64,000 nucleotides of DNA from Sciurus carolinensis (taxonomy: Eukaryota; Chordata; Mammalia; Rodentia; Sciuridae): contig NC_062222.1 in assembly GCF_902686445.1 (NCBI RefSeq), forward strand, positions 38,563,792 to 38,627,791, in the 5' to 3' direction. This document shows, one piece after another, positions 13,345-23,615 of the stretch (the stretch's first letter is position 1; the number at the start of each line of letters is the position of its first letter). Below the pieces are notes generated by a model, which did no database searches, was not told where the DNA came from, and saw only the letters and a list, made by a program, of their open reading frames with translations. The position numbers were made by a program, and so were the translations under genes.

Positions 13345-13695
13345 GCCATCTTCCTTTTTTAAATTTTTTATTTTATTTGTTCTAATTAGTTGTACACGAC
13401 AGTAGAATGTATTTATACATTTTGATAGATCATGCATACAGTATAATCTCAGTTTTCTGATTATGCATATTGCATATCACATCAGTCATGCAGTCACACA
13501 TGTATATGAGGTAATAATGTCTGTTTCACTCTATCATTCCTTCCCCCTTATTCCTTCCCCTCTCTTCACTCCCCTCTAACTAATATAAAGTAACTCTATT
13601 CTTCACTATCCTCCCACCCTATCGTGAATTAGCTTCCACATATCAGCGAAAACATTCAGCCTTTGGTGTTTTGGGTTTGAATTTTCTTATGTCTC
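13345..13695 (-). mobile_element. L1 3' end fragment
   Basis: On the minus strand it reads CCAAAGGCTGAATGTTTTCG, a G-rich segment, then ACATTATTACCTCATATACA and an A-rich tail. This matches the order of the L1 ORF2 end and 3' UTR seen at 32140-32440. It is more diverged than that copy. Confidence 0.7.
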
Positions 13696-13954
13696 TGACA
13701 AGTTTTCTTTAGTATTGGACTTAAATTCTATCATATCTATCAACCAAAAAAAATAAAATTACTATTTTTCAAATAATTAAATATTGTCAAATAAATTAAT
13801 TGAAACAGGTAATGTTTCTAGATTACATCTAAGCCAAACAATGAACACTTTATATACAATCACAAATAACTACAGGGGATAAAATATAGAAATCTATGAT
13901 ATATGAAGTAAAAGTACCCTTTACAAGTTTAACTTAAAATAGTGATCTTCAATT

Positions 13955-14135
13955 TTCAGCATGTATTAGATTCACTAGAGGGCTTGTTAAAATACAGATA
14001 GTAGGGACCTGTCCCAGAGTTTCTGGACTGAGTTGTACTATGGTATGCCTCAAGAATTTGCACTTCTAACAAGCTCCCTGATGATGCTTAGGCTGCTGGT
14101 GTGATGGCCATCTTTGATAATCACTGAATTAGAAG
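13955..14135 (+). mobile_element. MER20-like hAT element
   Basis: The segment reads GAGGGCTTGTTAAAATACAG, CAGAGTTTCTGG and GCACTTCTAACAAGCTCCCT, the layout of MER20-class non-autonomous hAT elements. The assignment is from recalled consensus. Confidence 0.6.
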
Positions 14136-14189
14136 AAATGTGAACCAATACACAAAACTTATTGGGGAAAAAAGTTCTATAGTATTTGA

Positions 14190-14520
14190 AATTCATAGTG
14201 AAGTATAAAGAGTATGCTCTTTGGAGTCCGGTAAATCCTAGGGTCAAAAGTTTTATATCTAGTACTTACCAACTTTGTGAACTTGAACAAAAAAAAATTT
14301 TTTTATTGTAACCAAATGGGATACATGTTGTTTCTCTGTTTGTACATGGAGCAAAGGCATACCATTTGTGTAATCATAAATTTACATAGGGTAATGTTGG
14401 TTGATTCATTCTTGAACAAAAATTTTTTAACCTTTCTAAGTATCAGTTTTTTGGTTTGTGTACTGGAGAAGAAAATACTTGATCAGGGTCAAGTGAGATA
14501 ATCTGTGTGGAAATACTACC
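14190..14520 (+). repeat. MIR SINE split by a L1 tail
   Basis: The two halves read as MIR: TCTTTGGAGTCCGGTAAATC to CTTTGTGAACTTGAAC before, and AACCTTTCTAAGTATCAG to GTGAGATAATCTGTGTGGAA after, the insertion at 14294-14410. Confidence 0.55.
14294..14410 (-). mobile_element. short L1 3' end inserted in MIR
   Basis: A minus-strand L1 tail whose sequence matches the tail of the L1 ending at 61389 (CATGTACAAACAGAGAAACA in reverse). It is flanked by the direct repeat CTTGAACAAAAA at 14282-14293 and 14411-14422, a target-site duplication. Confidence 0.8.
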
Positions 14521-14667
14521 TATTTAATACCATAAGAGAATATTTGTAAGGTATGTTAAAACATAAATTCATTGGAATATGATTCAGAATTAAAATAAGA
14601 AAATATACTAAATATGCTTTATCTCAATAAAATAGTTGAGACACCATTTAGAAGAAAGCATAAGTCC

Positions 14668-14762
14668 TTTTAATTAATTAATTATTTGTGGTGTTAGAGA
14701 TATAACCCAGGGCTAAACGAATGCTCTACAAGCACTCTGACTCTAAACTATACTCTCAGGCC
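14668..14762 (-). repeat. ID-type SINE
   Basis: Reverse complement of a diverged ID unit: GGTGTTAGAGATATAACCCA and TGCTCTACAAGCACTCTGAC correspond to the degenerate tRNA-derived boxes. Confidence 0.6.
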
Positions 14763-15299
14763 TAAGGTCTTGTCGTTGTTCTTGTTGTTTTCAATGAAAA
14801 TAATAAATATTTATAAAGATAAAGATAAAAAGTACAAATATTATAATATGAAAATAAACATTAATTCTTTTCTGAAATGTTTTGGATAAACATTCTTTTC
14901 TGATTTTTATTTTTAAGAATTATTATTTTTTAACAGAGTTTCATGACCAGCATCAATTAGAAAAACAGAAAAAAGATGAATATAATGTAATTATTTTGCA
15001 TAGTCAAAAAAGGTAATCTATCAGTGGTCAAAAAAGTAGATCCATGTTTTTGAATTCCATTTTTATCCACACGTATTTTTAAGACTGGATAAACTGTTTT
15101 GTACATATGTTTTGTCAATATTAAATCAACTGCATAATGATAGACATACACATTTTTAAAAAAACTGTGTCCCTTTAGTTTTTATTTTTTGTCACTTATA
15201 AAACACTAAAAAATATTTGACTATCCAGATGACTAGAAATCTATACAAAATTATCTAGGAAAATACTTCTGACAAAACTAAAGTTAAAAATAAGGTTAT

Positions 15300-15490
15300 T
15301 TAGTGTGGTGCAAGCCTGTGACTCTAGCAGCTGAAGGAGGACTATGCAAATTCCAGTTCAGCCTCAGGAACTTAGAAAGATCCTCAGCAATTTAGCAAGA
15401 CCCTGTCTCAAAATAAAAAAAAAATAAAAAGGACTGGGGATGTAGCACAATGGTAAAATGATAAAGAGACCCTAGGTTCTTTCTCTGGTA
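15300..15490 (+). repeat. B1-ID composite SINE
   Basis: The B1 half (GTGTGGTGCAAGCCTGTGAC, TTAGCAAGACCCTGTCTC) is followed by an A-rich linker and an ID half (GGACTGGGGATGTAGCACAA). It abuts the CA microsatellite at 15494. Confidence 0.75.
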
Positions 15491-15493
15491 GCA

Positions 15494-15494
15494 T

Positions 15495-15527
<33 letters not shown>

Positions 15528-15538
15528 CACACACACAC
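15494..15538. repeat. (CA)n microsatellite
   Basis: CA dinucleotide run grown from the tail of the adjacent SINE. Confidence 0.95.
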
Positions 15539-15639
15539 GTACACACGTGTGGGAAAAGAAAGCTATTTAGTTCTTATGGGACTGATTAGAGGAAATCTTT
15601 TTGTCTAATTAAAATATTCAGTTCCAAACAAGGTTGATG

Positions 15640-15780
15640 GATATAGATAGCATAGATGAATCTTAAAAGTATCATGCTAAATGAAAGAAGTTAAACACAA
15701 AAGGCTATATACACTGTATGGTTCCATTTATATGGAATTCTAAAAAAGGTAAAACTACAGTCATAGAAAGTGGTTGCCAA
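15640..15780 (+). mobile_element. ancient L1 3' fragment
   Basis: AGTATCATGCTAAATGAAAG and TGTATGGTTCCATTTATATG are the typical end of ORF2 in old L1M-type elements. Confidence 0.6.
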
Positions 15781-15782
15781 GG

Positions 15783-16105
15783 AATGGGATAACTGGGTCA
15801 AAAGGTGGGTTCATTCCAAGTATTCTGAGGAATCTCCACACTGCTTTCCAGAGTGACTGCACCAATTTTCAACTCCACCAGCAATGTAAAAGTGTGCCTT
15901 TTTCCCCACATCCATGGCAGTATCTATTATTGTTTGTGTTTTTGATAACAGCCATACTAATTGGAGTAGGATGAAATCTTAGAGTTGTTTTAATTTGCAT
16001 TTGGAACCACATTTTGACCCAGTTAACCCACTCCTCGGTTTATACCCAAAGGACTTAAAATTAGCATACTATAGTAATGTAGCCACATCAATGTTTATAG
16101 TGGGT
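15783..16105. mobile_element. 5'-inverted L1 fragment
   Basis: From 15783 to about 16002 the sequence is ORF2 in reverse (AGAGTGACTGCACCAATTTT, CCACCAGCAATG). From about 16003 it turns to the forward strand (CCACATTTTGACCCAGTTAA, TATACCCAAAGGACTTAAAA). The switch inside one fragment is the mark of twin priming. Confidence 0.7.
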
Positions 16106-16644
16106 ATGAATAAATACCTTTGTTAGCACAAACTTTTGTTTTATGTATAGGAATTCTGCTTGTCAGATATCTTTTAAATTTTTAAGAAATAGCCATCTCT
16201 GCAAAATATTGTTTACAAATAAATTATATCAGGGAGATGGCAGACTAAGAACTATTGTTCTGGAGGGGTTTATTGTAGAGTGCTGGGTATTTATATGTAT
16301 TCCTCTTGACTTTTGACAAAATCCTGTTGCACTTTCTAAACACATGATTAGTTTTGCTTTTAGAAATGTTAATGTTTTCCAATGACGATCTTTGGGGAAA
16401 AAAAATGATATGTGCCACCAAATTAATTGCTGGATATTCAAACTGTATGACATCTACTTCATTCTTTTTATGAAAAAAAAAAAGAAAAAGAAAAACACTT
16501 TGACAAAATACTTAAGTCTATTACTGAACTAAACAAAGATTATGTAAGATAATATTATTTATCCATTGATTTTATAGGAAGAACTCACTGTCTAGTCTTT
16601 CATATTTTTACACTCTGGTTAATCATAGCATTAAAAGTACTTAC

Positions 16645-16741
16645 CAGTTTTCTGGGGTCCTATTACCAAGAATTTAGGTAAGCGATCACAGGTTTTTTCT
16701 TTAGACCATATGTCTCTGTGGCGTTTGTCATCACAAGGATT
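16645..16741 (-). CDS. NDST4: NDST exon: start of sulfotransferase domain with catalytic-Lys loop GPQKTG
   Basis: A 97-nt exon (32 codons plus one base) with acceptor CCAAATTAG and donor GTAAGT. It encodes [20 protein letters not shown] then [12 protein letters not shown], and the last base starts a Gly codon finished in the exon at 11053. QKTG carries the Lys equivalent to the essential catalytic lysine of NDST1 (K614), which is present. The 5'-phosphosulfate loop is therefore interrupted by a phase-1 intron between Thr and Gly. Confidence 0.93.
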
Positions 16742-18886
16742 CTAATTTGGAGAAGAATATAGAGATGTATTTGTGTGCGTTTACTGTGTATCATCATTTT
16801 CAACTTTCATCCTTATAGCTGTCACAGGAAAAAGCAGAATAAACAAGGAGGTTTCTTTTGTTTTTTAATTTTTTTGGAATTGAAAGTCCGTAAGTGGTAT
16901 GATGGGTATGTTAGAGCAATGCCTTTTCATACTGAAACTAAGAGTGAGGAGGTGGGAGAGGGATATATTTCCATTTTGGATATACAATCTCATAGTATTG
17001 AGAGTTTAATTTTGTTACTGGCCAGTTCTATATTCTAAGTTTTTACTTTTTTTTTTCTTCATAGTGAGCTTGCTGAATAGAGAATGTACTTCCTGCCACC
17101 AACCTAAATAAATAAATGAAATATAAGGTGTCAGACTTTTATTCCAAGTAACTTTAAGCTTCCCTGATGTGCTTCGAAGGGATAGGGATCTAATCATTAT
17201 TATAATATTTAAAGAGACAGTCATTCCTCAGATGCCTTCAATGATTGGCAATGTATACCTAAAAATGTAACTTTACAGACAATGATGTTTAAAAGTAATA
17301 CATTTAGTCAAAGGGTAAAATAAGGGTGAATTATTACTTTAAGATTCTGTTTTATATCTATAATAACTTAAAACAAATACCCATGTGTAAGATAGTATCT
17401 AGAATACCCTTTAACTTCAGAGTGTATATTATGTAGTAAAAGGGGAAGGATTACAGTAGCTCTGAATATTATTTCAGGAATGGGCAAACAGGACCACTTT
17501 TTATTTACATTCAGGTAATATTTTAGATAGGTAAAGTTAAATAAATCTGCTTTTTAGTGAAGACTAAAGGGGGGATATTCTTATTGCTGCTGGAAAAAAG
17601 TTATTTTAACCTTGTTAGCTGAAGTAATGATTTTAGTTTAACAATAAGGTGTCCAATAAGCAGAAAATTTCATGTCTTTCCAGTGGATAACATTTGATGA
17701 TGTTTTTGTAGGGGTTAAGATGAAAATGTACTTGTTATAACAACTGGAAAGTAATATGCTGCTACAATTCCACAACCACCAACTTAACCTGCTAAATACA
17801 GTTATGTCTCTTAGAATTATCTGTTTATGATCCAGGATAATTAGTTTTCAGTTCAAAGATGAACGGTTTAATATGGAGGTCAAAACTGACCACAACTTCA
17901 ATTCGTGAAATATACTGAGTTTTATTTCTGAAGACTGTATTATTTTGTTATCAGCTCTGTACCTCTAGCAGCACTTAGAACACAACCTCTAGAGTCAGCC
18001 AGCATCAAAGTGGCTCCTTCTCTGTAACACATGAGACGTATGACTTTGCTTAACTGACTCAGCCTGTTTTTGATGTAGTACAGTCATGTATAAAATGAGG
18101 AAAATAACTGTACCTACCACATAGACATTTGTATTGATTAAATGAATTAACAAATGTGAAAAACCCAGTGTGACATATTTAGCTATTTGCTAAGATATTT
18201 CTTCCCACAAATTATGTAGTAGAAAATTTTGGTCCAACATGGTTCCCACAGTGCTACAACACCTAATTCTATGCTTTGAAGTCTAGGTTTTCCCTAGAAC
18301 AGTTTAATGTGGTTTTTATTTATTTTTTCTTAAGGAGTTCAGTTATTTATCTATGAAATATCCCGGTTTCCTTGGGTCCAAAATAATTCCCAAATAATAT
18401 TTCTGAAAGCAGCTGATATTCTGTAGCTACTGGTGTGCCTTATGGTTCAGGAGGCAGATGTCAGAAGTGAACACTTCTCAGAGACCTTTTAATGTGCTTT
18501 AGTCATTAGAGATAGGAGGATATGTTAAAGGCTGACTGGTTGGCTACCAGCCCAGCCTAGCACACAACCCGTTTACCAACTTCTACTCTTCCAATCTATT
18601 GCAATCTGCAAATTGATATCTCACTCCTGATTAAAAACACTATATCCACTGAATCCCCCACTGAAAATATAATTTTTAAAGGACAATAAAACAGAACTGG
18701 GCTTAATTTGCAGCAGTTGCATAAAATTACAATTAAAGAAGAAACAGTTTCTCAGGTACACCAGCATTTCCCAAATGTACTTTATTTTTCAGATGTCTTC
18801 ACTTTTTCAGATTTGGAATATCTCTTATAGCTATAAGATATGGTTATGGAATTCATTAGTTGTTCAAATTATTGAACCAATTTCAC
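16742..18886. other. NDST intron
   Basis: About 2.1 kb with a MIR at 17975-18180. The rest is AT-rich with nothing recognisable. Confidence 0.7.
17975..18180 (+). repeat. MIR SINE
   Basis: GACTTTGCTTAACTGACTCA, GTATAAAATGAGGAAAATAA and ATTGATTAAATGAATTAACA follow the MIR order. Confidence 0.75.
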
Positions 18887-19069
18887 CTGCCAAAGAGGGT
18901 CTTTCTGATCAGGAAAGAGTTCAAAATATTTGTGAGCCAGCTGCACTGGTGGCAGAGTCTGAAGACGAAGGTTGGTCCAGGTTTGCATGAAGTTGGCCAG
19001 ATTAACAAATGTATATAATCCCAGTCGGTCATTCCCATAGTTGGACAAATGAGTCATGAAAATACTGAT
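18887..19069 (-). CDS. NDST4: NDST exon: linker into sulfotransferase domain, [20 protein letters not shown]
   Basis: A 183-nt exon of 61 codons, phase 0-0, with acceptor GCCTTTTTCAG and donor GTGAAATTG. The peptide runs [40 protein letters not shown], then [20 protein letters not shown]. This is the region joining the deacetylase half to the sulfotransferase half of NDST enzymes. It is the most upstream exon in the window; the preceding exon should end in a phase-0 donor more than 45 kb away. An in-frame ATG occurs at the fifth codon, which matters if transcription starts inside the intron. Confidence 0.94.
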
Positions 19070-19683
19070 CTGAAAAAGGCAAATGAATTTCAGAGTAAAC
19101 ATCAGTTATTTTAACACTAGAGGACAGTATAATCATAGCAATGTTAGTTTTTAATCTCCTTAAGGAGACTGTATAGGGTTTCATAAATTTGAATTTCAGA
19201 CAAATTGCTAAAACTCTCATTATGTTAATGAATACTATAGAATATGCTAACAACAAGACTTTCTGAATATTTTTCCTGAGATTTTGATATATTTCAAAAC
19301 AACAAAAACTAAAAACTGAGTTTACACTAATGGTTGTCACGTATCCATGCTGTTGCAATAAGATTAATCCTGAATAACATATCCTAGATATCAACACCTA
19401 ACACCTTTTGATGTGTAGATGGTTGTCATTTAGAGTGGCAGTATTTCAGGAGGTTGGGATTTTGTAATTTAAATATATTTAATTTGATTTATATCAATGT
19501 ATTTCCAGTTAAATGGTATAAGTAATCAATAAATTGTCATTAGCATTAAATGAACCTCCCCTGATATGCATTTCTTAGAAGCAATAACAACAAAATGTCA
19601 GTGTCTTCGTTGTTATTTTGTGTAAATAACACTCAGTCAATTAATCCCAATATAAGATGCATTTCTTAAGAAAGGTTTTTCAT

Positions 19684-19975
19684 GGCTGGGCACAATGCAT
19701 GCCAGTAATCCCATTGGCTCAGGAGGCTGAGGCAGGTGGATCACGAATTCAAAGTCAGCCTCAGCAACTTAACAAGACCCTAAGGAACTTAACAAGAACC
19801 TGTCTCTAAATAAAATACAAAAAAGAGCTGGGGATGTGACTCAGTGGATAAGTGCCTCTGGGTTCAATTCCCAGTACCAAAAATAAAATAAAATAAAAAT
19901 AAAAAGTATTAGGGATCTAGCTCAGAGGTTAAGAGTCCCCTGGGTTCAATCCCTGGTACCCCCTGCAAAAAAAAG
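19684..19975 (+). repeat. B1-ID SINE with two ID units
   Basis: The B1 half (GGCTGGGCACAATGCATGCC, CTCAGGAGGCTGAGGCAGGT) is followed by an ID unit (GAGCTGGGGATGTGACTCAG to TTCAATTCCCAGTACC). After an A-rich linker comes a second ID unit (TTAGGGATCTAGCTCAGAGG to TTCAATCCCTGGTACC), giving a trimeric layout. A short CCTAAGGAACTTAACAAGA duplication lies inside the B1 part. Confidence 0.85.
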
Positions 19976-20751
19976 TTTTCTGTAATTGACTAAATAAAAT
20001 TAACTCTTGCTATGAAAGAAGCTAACCAAGGTTAAATCCATACATTAAAAAAAAATCATAGTCAATGTGGGAAAATTTTTAGAATAAAATAAGTAAAATA
20101 CTATAGGTTTTATTAAATTGATCTGGGATGTATAATAGGCATTTTAAAAGCTACTGGCTTAAGTGAATGCAAATAATTCTTGTCACTTAGTTGTTGACAA
20201 ACAGATTTCTGCAAGAGATTTTCAACATCAGAGAAAACCACTGTGGTATTTATACTAAAAAATACAAACAATTGATACAACAAAAGCATTTTCCTGAAAT
20301 ATAAATATATATATATATATGTCATGTATCTGAATAGTAATAATGATTATTATAACCATCATAAAATTGAATATAACAAGTCATTCCTTAAGAAGCTGAA
20401 AGAAATATTCAAGAAAATTCTTTGAGGTAAAGTTGGCTGAGAAGACAGAAAAAAGTTATTTAAGATTAGCAATGATGCACAGAAAAAAAGTAAGTACTAC
20501 TATAAATAATTGGAAATGGTAATCTACATTTTATGGAATAAAATGAAAAGTTTCAATATGATCAAGAATATTTAATTGTATTTATTCACTCTGCCTGAGC
20601 ATATTATATCTTAGAACCTTAAAAAAACGGAAAATGATTTTAAATAGCTACCAACATAATGATAGAATATATATTTCAATTCCATAGTCGTGGAATTGAA
20701 AATTAAGAATTTTATCATTTTGAATCTTTCTCAGAAATTTAGACCTTTAAA

Positions 20752-21297
20752 TTTGGCCTTCTGAAAGAAATTGAAGACCTTAGAACATGGAAAGACTTCC
20801 CAGGATCTTGGATAGGCAAAAATGATCTTATCAAAATGACTATACCACCAAAAGTGATATACATTTTCAATTCAATCCCCATCAAAATAGCAATGACATT
20901 CTTCTCAGAGCTAGAAAAATCAGTCCTTAAATTCATATGGAAGAATAAAAGGCCCAGAATAGTTAAAGCAATCCTGAGCAAGACAAGCAATGCTGGAGAC
21001 ATCACACGAACTGATCTCAAATTATACTACAGAGCTATCATAACACCATCATTACCATGGTATTGGCATCAACACAGACATAAAGAACAACAGAATGGAA
21101 AAGACAGAGAAACAAACGCATGTAGATATAGCAGCCTAATACCTAAGGTGCCAAAAATACATGTTGCAGAAAAGAGAATCTATCCACAAATGGTGCTGGA
21201 ACAACTGATATCTGTACGTAGAAAAATGAAATTGGATCCCTATGTCTGACGACCCTGCATAAAAGTCAACACAAAGTGGATTAAAAACCTAGGGATT
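20752..21297 (+). mobile_element. older L1 ORF2 fragment, left part
   Basis: The frame is recognisable as ORF2 C-terminal reverse-transcriptase sequence (IKIAMTFFSELEKS, KFIWKNKRPRI, AKTSNAGDI-like) with stops. It is cut at AAAAACCTAGGGATT by the young L1 and resumes at 29018. Left end approximate. Confidence 0.85.
21283..21297. repeat. target-site duplication, left copy
   Basis: AAAAACCTAGGGATT, repeated at 29018-29032. The preceding TT gives TT/AAAA, the preferred L1 endonuclease site. Confidence 0.9.
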
Positions 21298-23615
21298 GAC
21301 GGGGCGATCCAAGATGGCGGCCTAGAGGGAGACTGCACCCCCGGTCGTTCCAGAACCCAGGAGTTAAGAAGGGGAGGCATTGAGAGACTCGGACTGAAGT
21401 GGAGCCACGGGTGAGTCTGCCCACTGGGTAAAGCTCGGCCCGGGTGGCAGGCCCAGATAGAGGTGGCTTATCGGAGCCGGGCAGGGCAGCTAGAGTCATC
21501 CACAGACAGTCCTGCGCACTCCGGCGGTGGGCCCCGCCCACACAGCCAGCTTCTCCAGGTTCTCGGAACGGAACTGGCCGGCTAGTGAGAGCCTGTCTGA
21601 ACAGAGCACGCTCCGAGTCCCGGAGCCCCTGCAGTGCAGTGTACTCCTGCAAAGAACCAGCGGAGAGCCTCGATCTGCAGTCAGCCTCAGGGATAAGGTC
21701 AGGGCAGCCGGAAACCTCTTCAGGCGGCTCTGCCTACTCCGGCTGCGGGCTCTCTTCACGGGGCGATCCAAGATGGCGGCCTAGAGGGAGACTGCACCCC
21801 CGGTCGCTCCAGAACCCAGGAGTTAAGAAGGGGAGGCATTGAGAGACTCGGACTGAAGTGGAGCCACGGGTGAGTCTGCCCACTGGGTAAAGCTCGGCCC
21901 GGGTGGCAGGCCCAGATAGAGGTGGCTTATCGGAGCCGGGCAGGGCAGCTAGAGTCATCCACAGGCAGTCCTGCGCACTCCGGCGGTGGGCCCCGCCCAC
22001 ACAGCCAGCTTCTCCAGGTTCTCGGAACGGAACTGGCCGGCTAGTGAGAGCCTGTCTGAACAGAGCACGCTCCGAGTCCCGGAGCCCCTGCAGTGCAGTG
22101 TACTCCTGCAAAGAACCAGCGGAGAGCCTCGATCTGCAGTCAGCCTCAGGGATAAGGTCAGGGCAGCCGGAAACCTCTTCAGGCGGCTCTGCCTACTCCG
22201 GCTGCAGGCTCTCTTCACGGGGCGATCCAAGATGGCGGCCTAGAGGGAGACTGCACCCCCGGTCGCTCCAGAACCCAGGAGTTAAGAAGGGGAGGCATTG
22301 AGAGATTCGGACTGAAATAGAGCCACAGGTGAGTCTGCCCACTGGGTAAAGCTCGGCCCGGGTGGCAGGCCCAGATAGAGGTGGCTTATCGGAGCCGGGC
22401 AGGGCAGCTAGAGTCATCCACAGGCAGTCCTGCGCACTCCGGCGGTGGGCCCCGCCCACACAGCCAGCTTCTCCAGGTTCTCGGAACGGAACTGGCCGGC
22501 TAGTGAGAGCCTGTCTGAACAGAGCACGCTCCGAGTCCCGGAGCTGCTGCAGTGCAGTGTACTCCTGCAAAGAACCAGCGGAGAGCCTCGATCTGCAGTC
22601 AGCCTCAGGGATAAGGTCAGGGCAGCCGGAAACCTCTTCAGGCGGCTCTGCCTACTCCGGCTGCGGGCTCTCTTCACGGGGCGATCCAAGATGGCGGCCT
22701 AGAGGGAGACTGCACCCCCGGTCGCTCCAGAACCCAGGAGTTAAGAAGGGGAGGCATTGAGAGACTCGGACTGAAGTGGAGCCACGGGTGAGTCTGCCCA
22801 CTGGGTAAAGCTCGGCCCGGGTGGCAGGCCCAGATAGAGGTGGCTTATCGGAGCCGGGCAGGGCAGCTAGAGTCATCCACAGGCAGTCCTGCGCACTCCG
22901 GCGGTGGGCCCCGCCCACACAGCCAGCTTCTCCAGGTTCTCGGAACGGAACTGGCCGGCTAGTGAGAGCCTGTCTGAACAGAGCACGCTCCGAGTCCCGG
23001 AGCTGCTGCAGTGCAGTGTACTCCTGCAAAGAACCAGCGGAGAGCCTCGATCTGCAATCAGCCTCAGGGATAAGGACAGGGCAGCCGGAGACCTCTTCAG
23101 GCGGCTCTGCCCACTCCGGCTGCGGGCTCTCTTCACGGGGCGATCCAAGATGGCGGCCTAGAGGGAGACTGCACCCCCGGTCGCTCCAGAACCCAGGAGT
23201 TAAGAAGGGGAGGCATTGAGAGACTCGGACTGAAGTGGAGCCACGGGTGAGTCTGCCCACTGGGTAAAGCTCAGCCCGGGTGGCAGGCCCAGATAGAGGT
23301 GGCTTAGCAGAGCCGGGCAGGGCAGCTTGAGTCTTCCCAAGGTAGTCTTCCACACTCCGGCAGTGGGCTCTTCCCACACGGCCAGCTGCACGGTGCAGGC
23401 CCACAGTGAGAGCATTTCCGCACAGAGCCAGTTCCAAAACGTGGAACCAGTAGGGGGCTAGGGGCAGTATTCTTCGAATGAGCTGCTTTATCAGATTCCT
23501 CCAAGACATCAGGCTGCTGAAGGCTGGGAGGTGATACACTGGAAATCTACTGGGACACTATAAGCCAATAGTGGAAAACTGCAATATCTCAGGGTCCCAC
23601 TGACAACTGACCATT
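21298..23615 (+). promoter_or_regulatory. L1 5' UTR: tandem 459-bp monomer promoter array
   Basis: Monomer starts (GGGGCGATCCAAGATGGCGG) fall at 21301, 21760, 22219, 22678 and 23137, an exact 459-bp period. The first four are complete. The fifth diverges after about 23310 and runs into the unique region before ORF1. Each unit contains CAAGATGGCGGC, a strong YY1 motif like that at the start of human L1. The region is GC-rich against an AT-rich background. Monomeric 5' UTRs act as promoters in mouse L1; activity here is inference. Confidence 0.9.

Larger units (their letters stand above)
11054..16644. other. NDST intron rich in old retroelements
   Basis: About 5.6 kb. From about 12.6 kb it holds minus-strand L1 3' ends, B1-ID SINEs, a MER20-like element, a MIR split by L1, an ID SINE, a CA repeat and an inverted L1, all listed separately. 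The 11054-12660 part shows nothing I recognise. Confidence 0.7.

Noticed and set aside
21444..22760. Repeated plus-strand frames of 132 codons in the monomers
   Set aside because: Same monomer sequence repeated, starts on GTG rather than ATG, and no recognisable domain.
22652..23539. A 295-codon minus-strand frame as a host gene
   Set aside because: It lies wholly in repeated, GC-rich L1 5' UTR monomers. Its nominal start is not ATG, and it reads the same repeated peptide. Kept only as an antisense-ORF observation.
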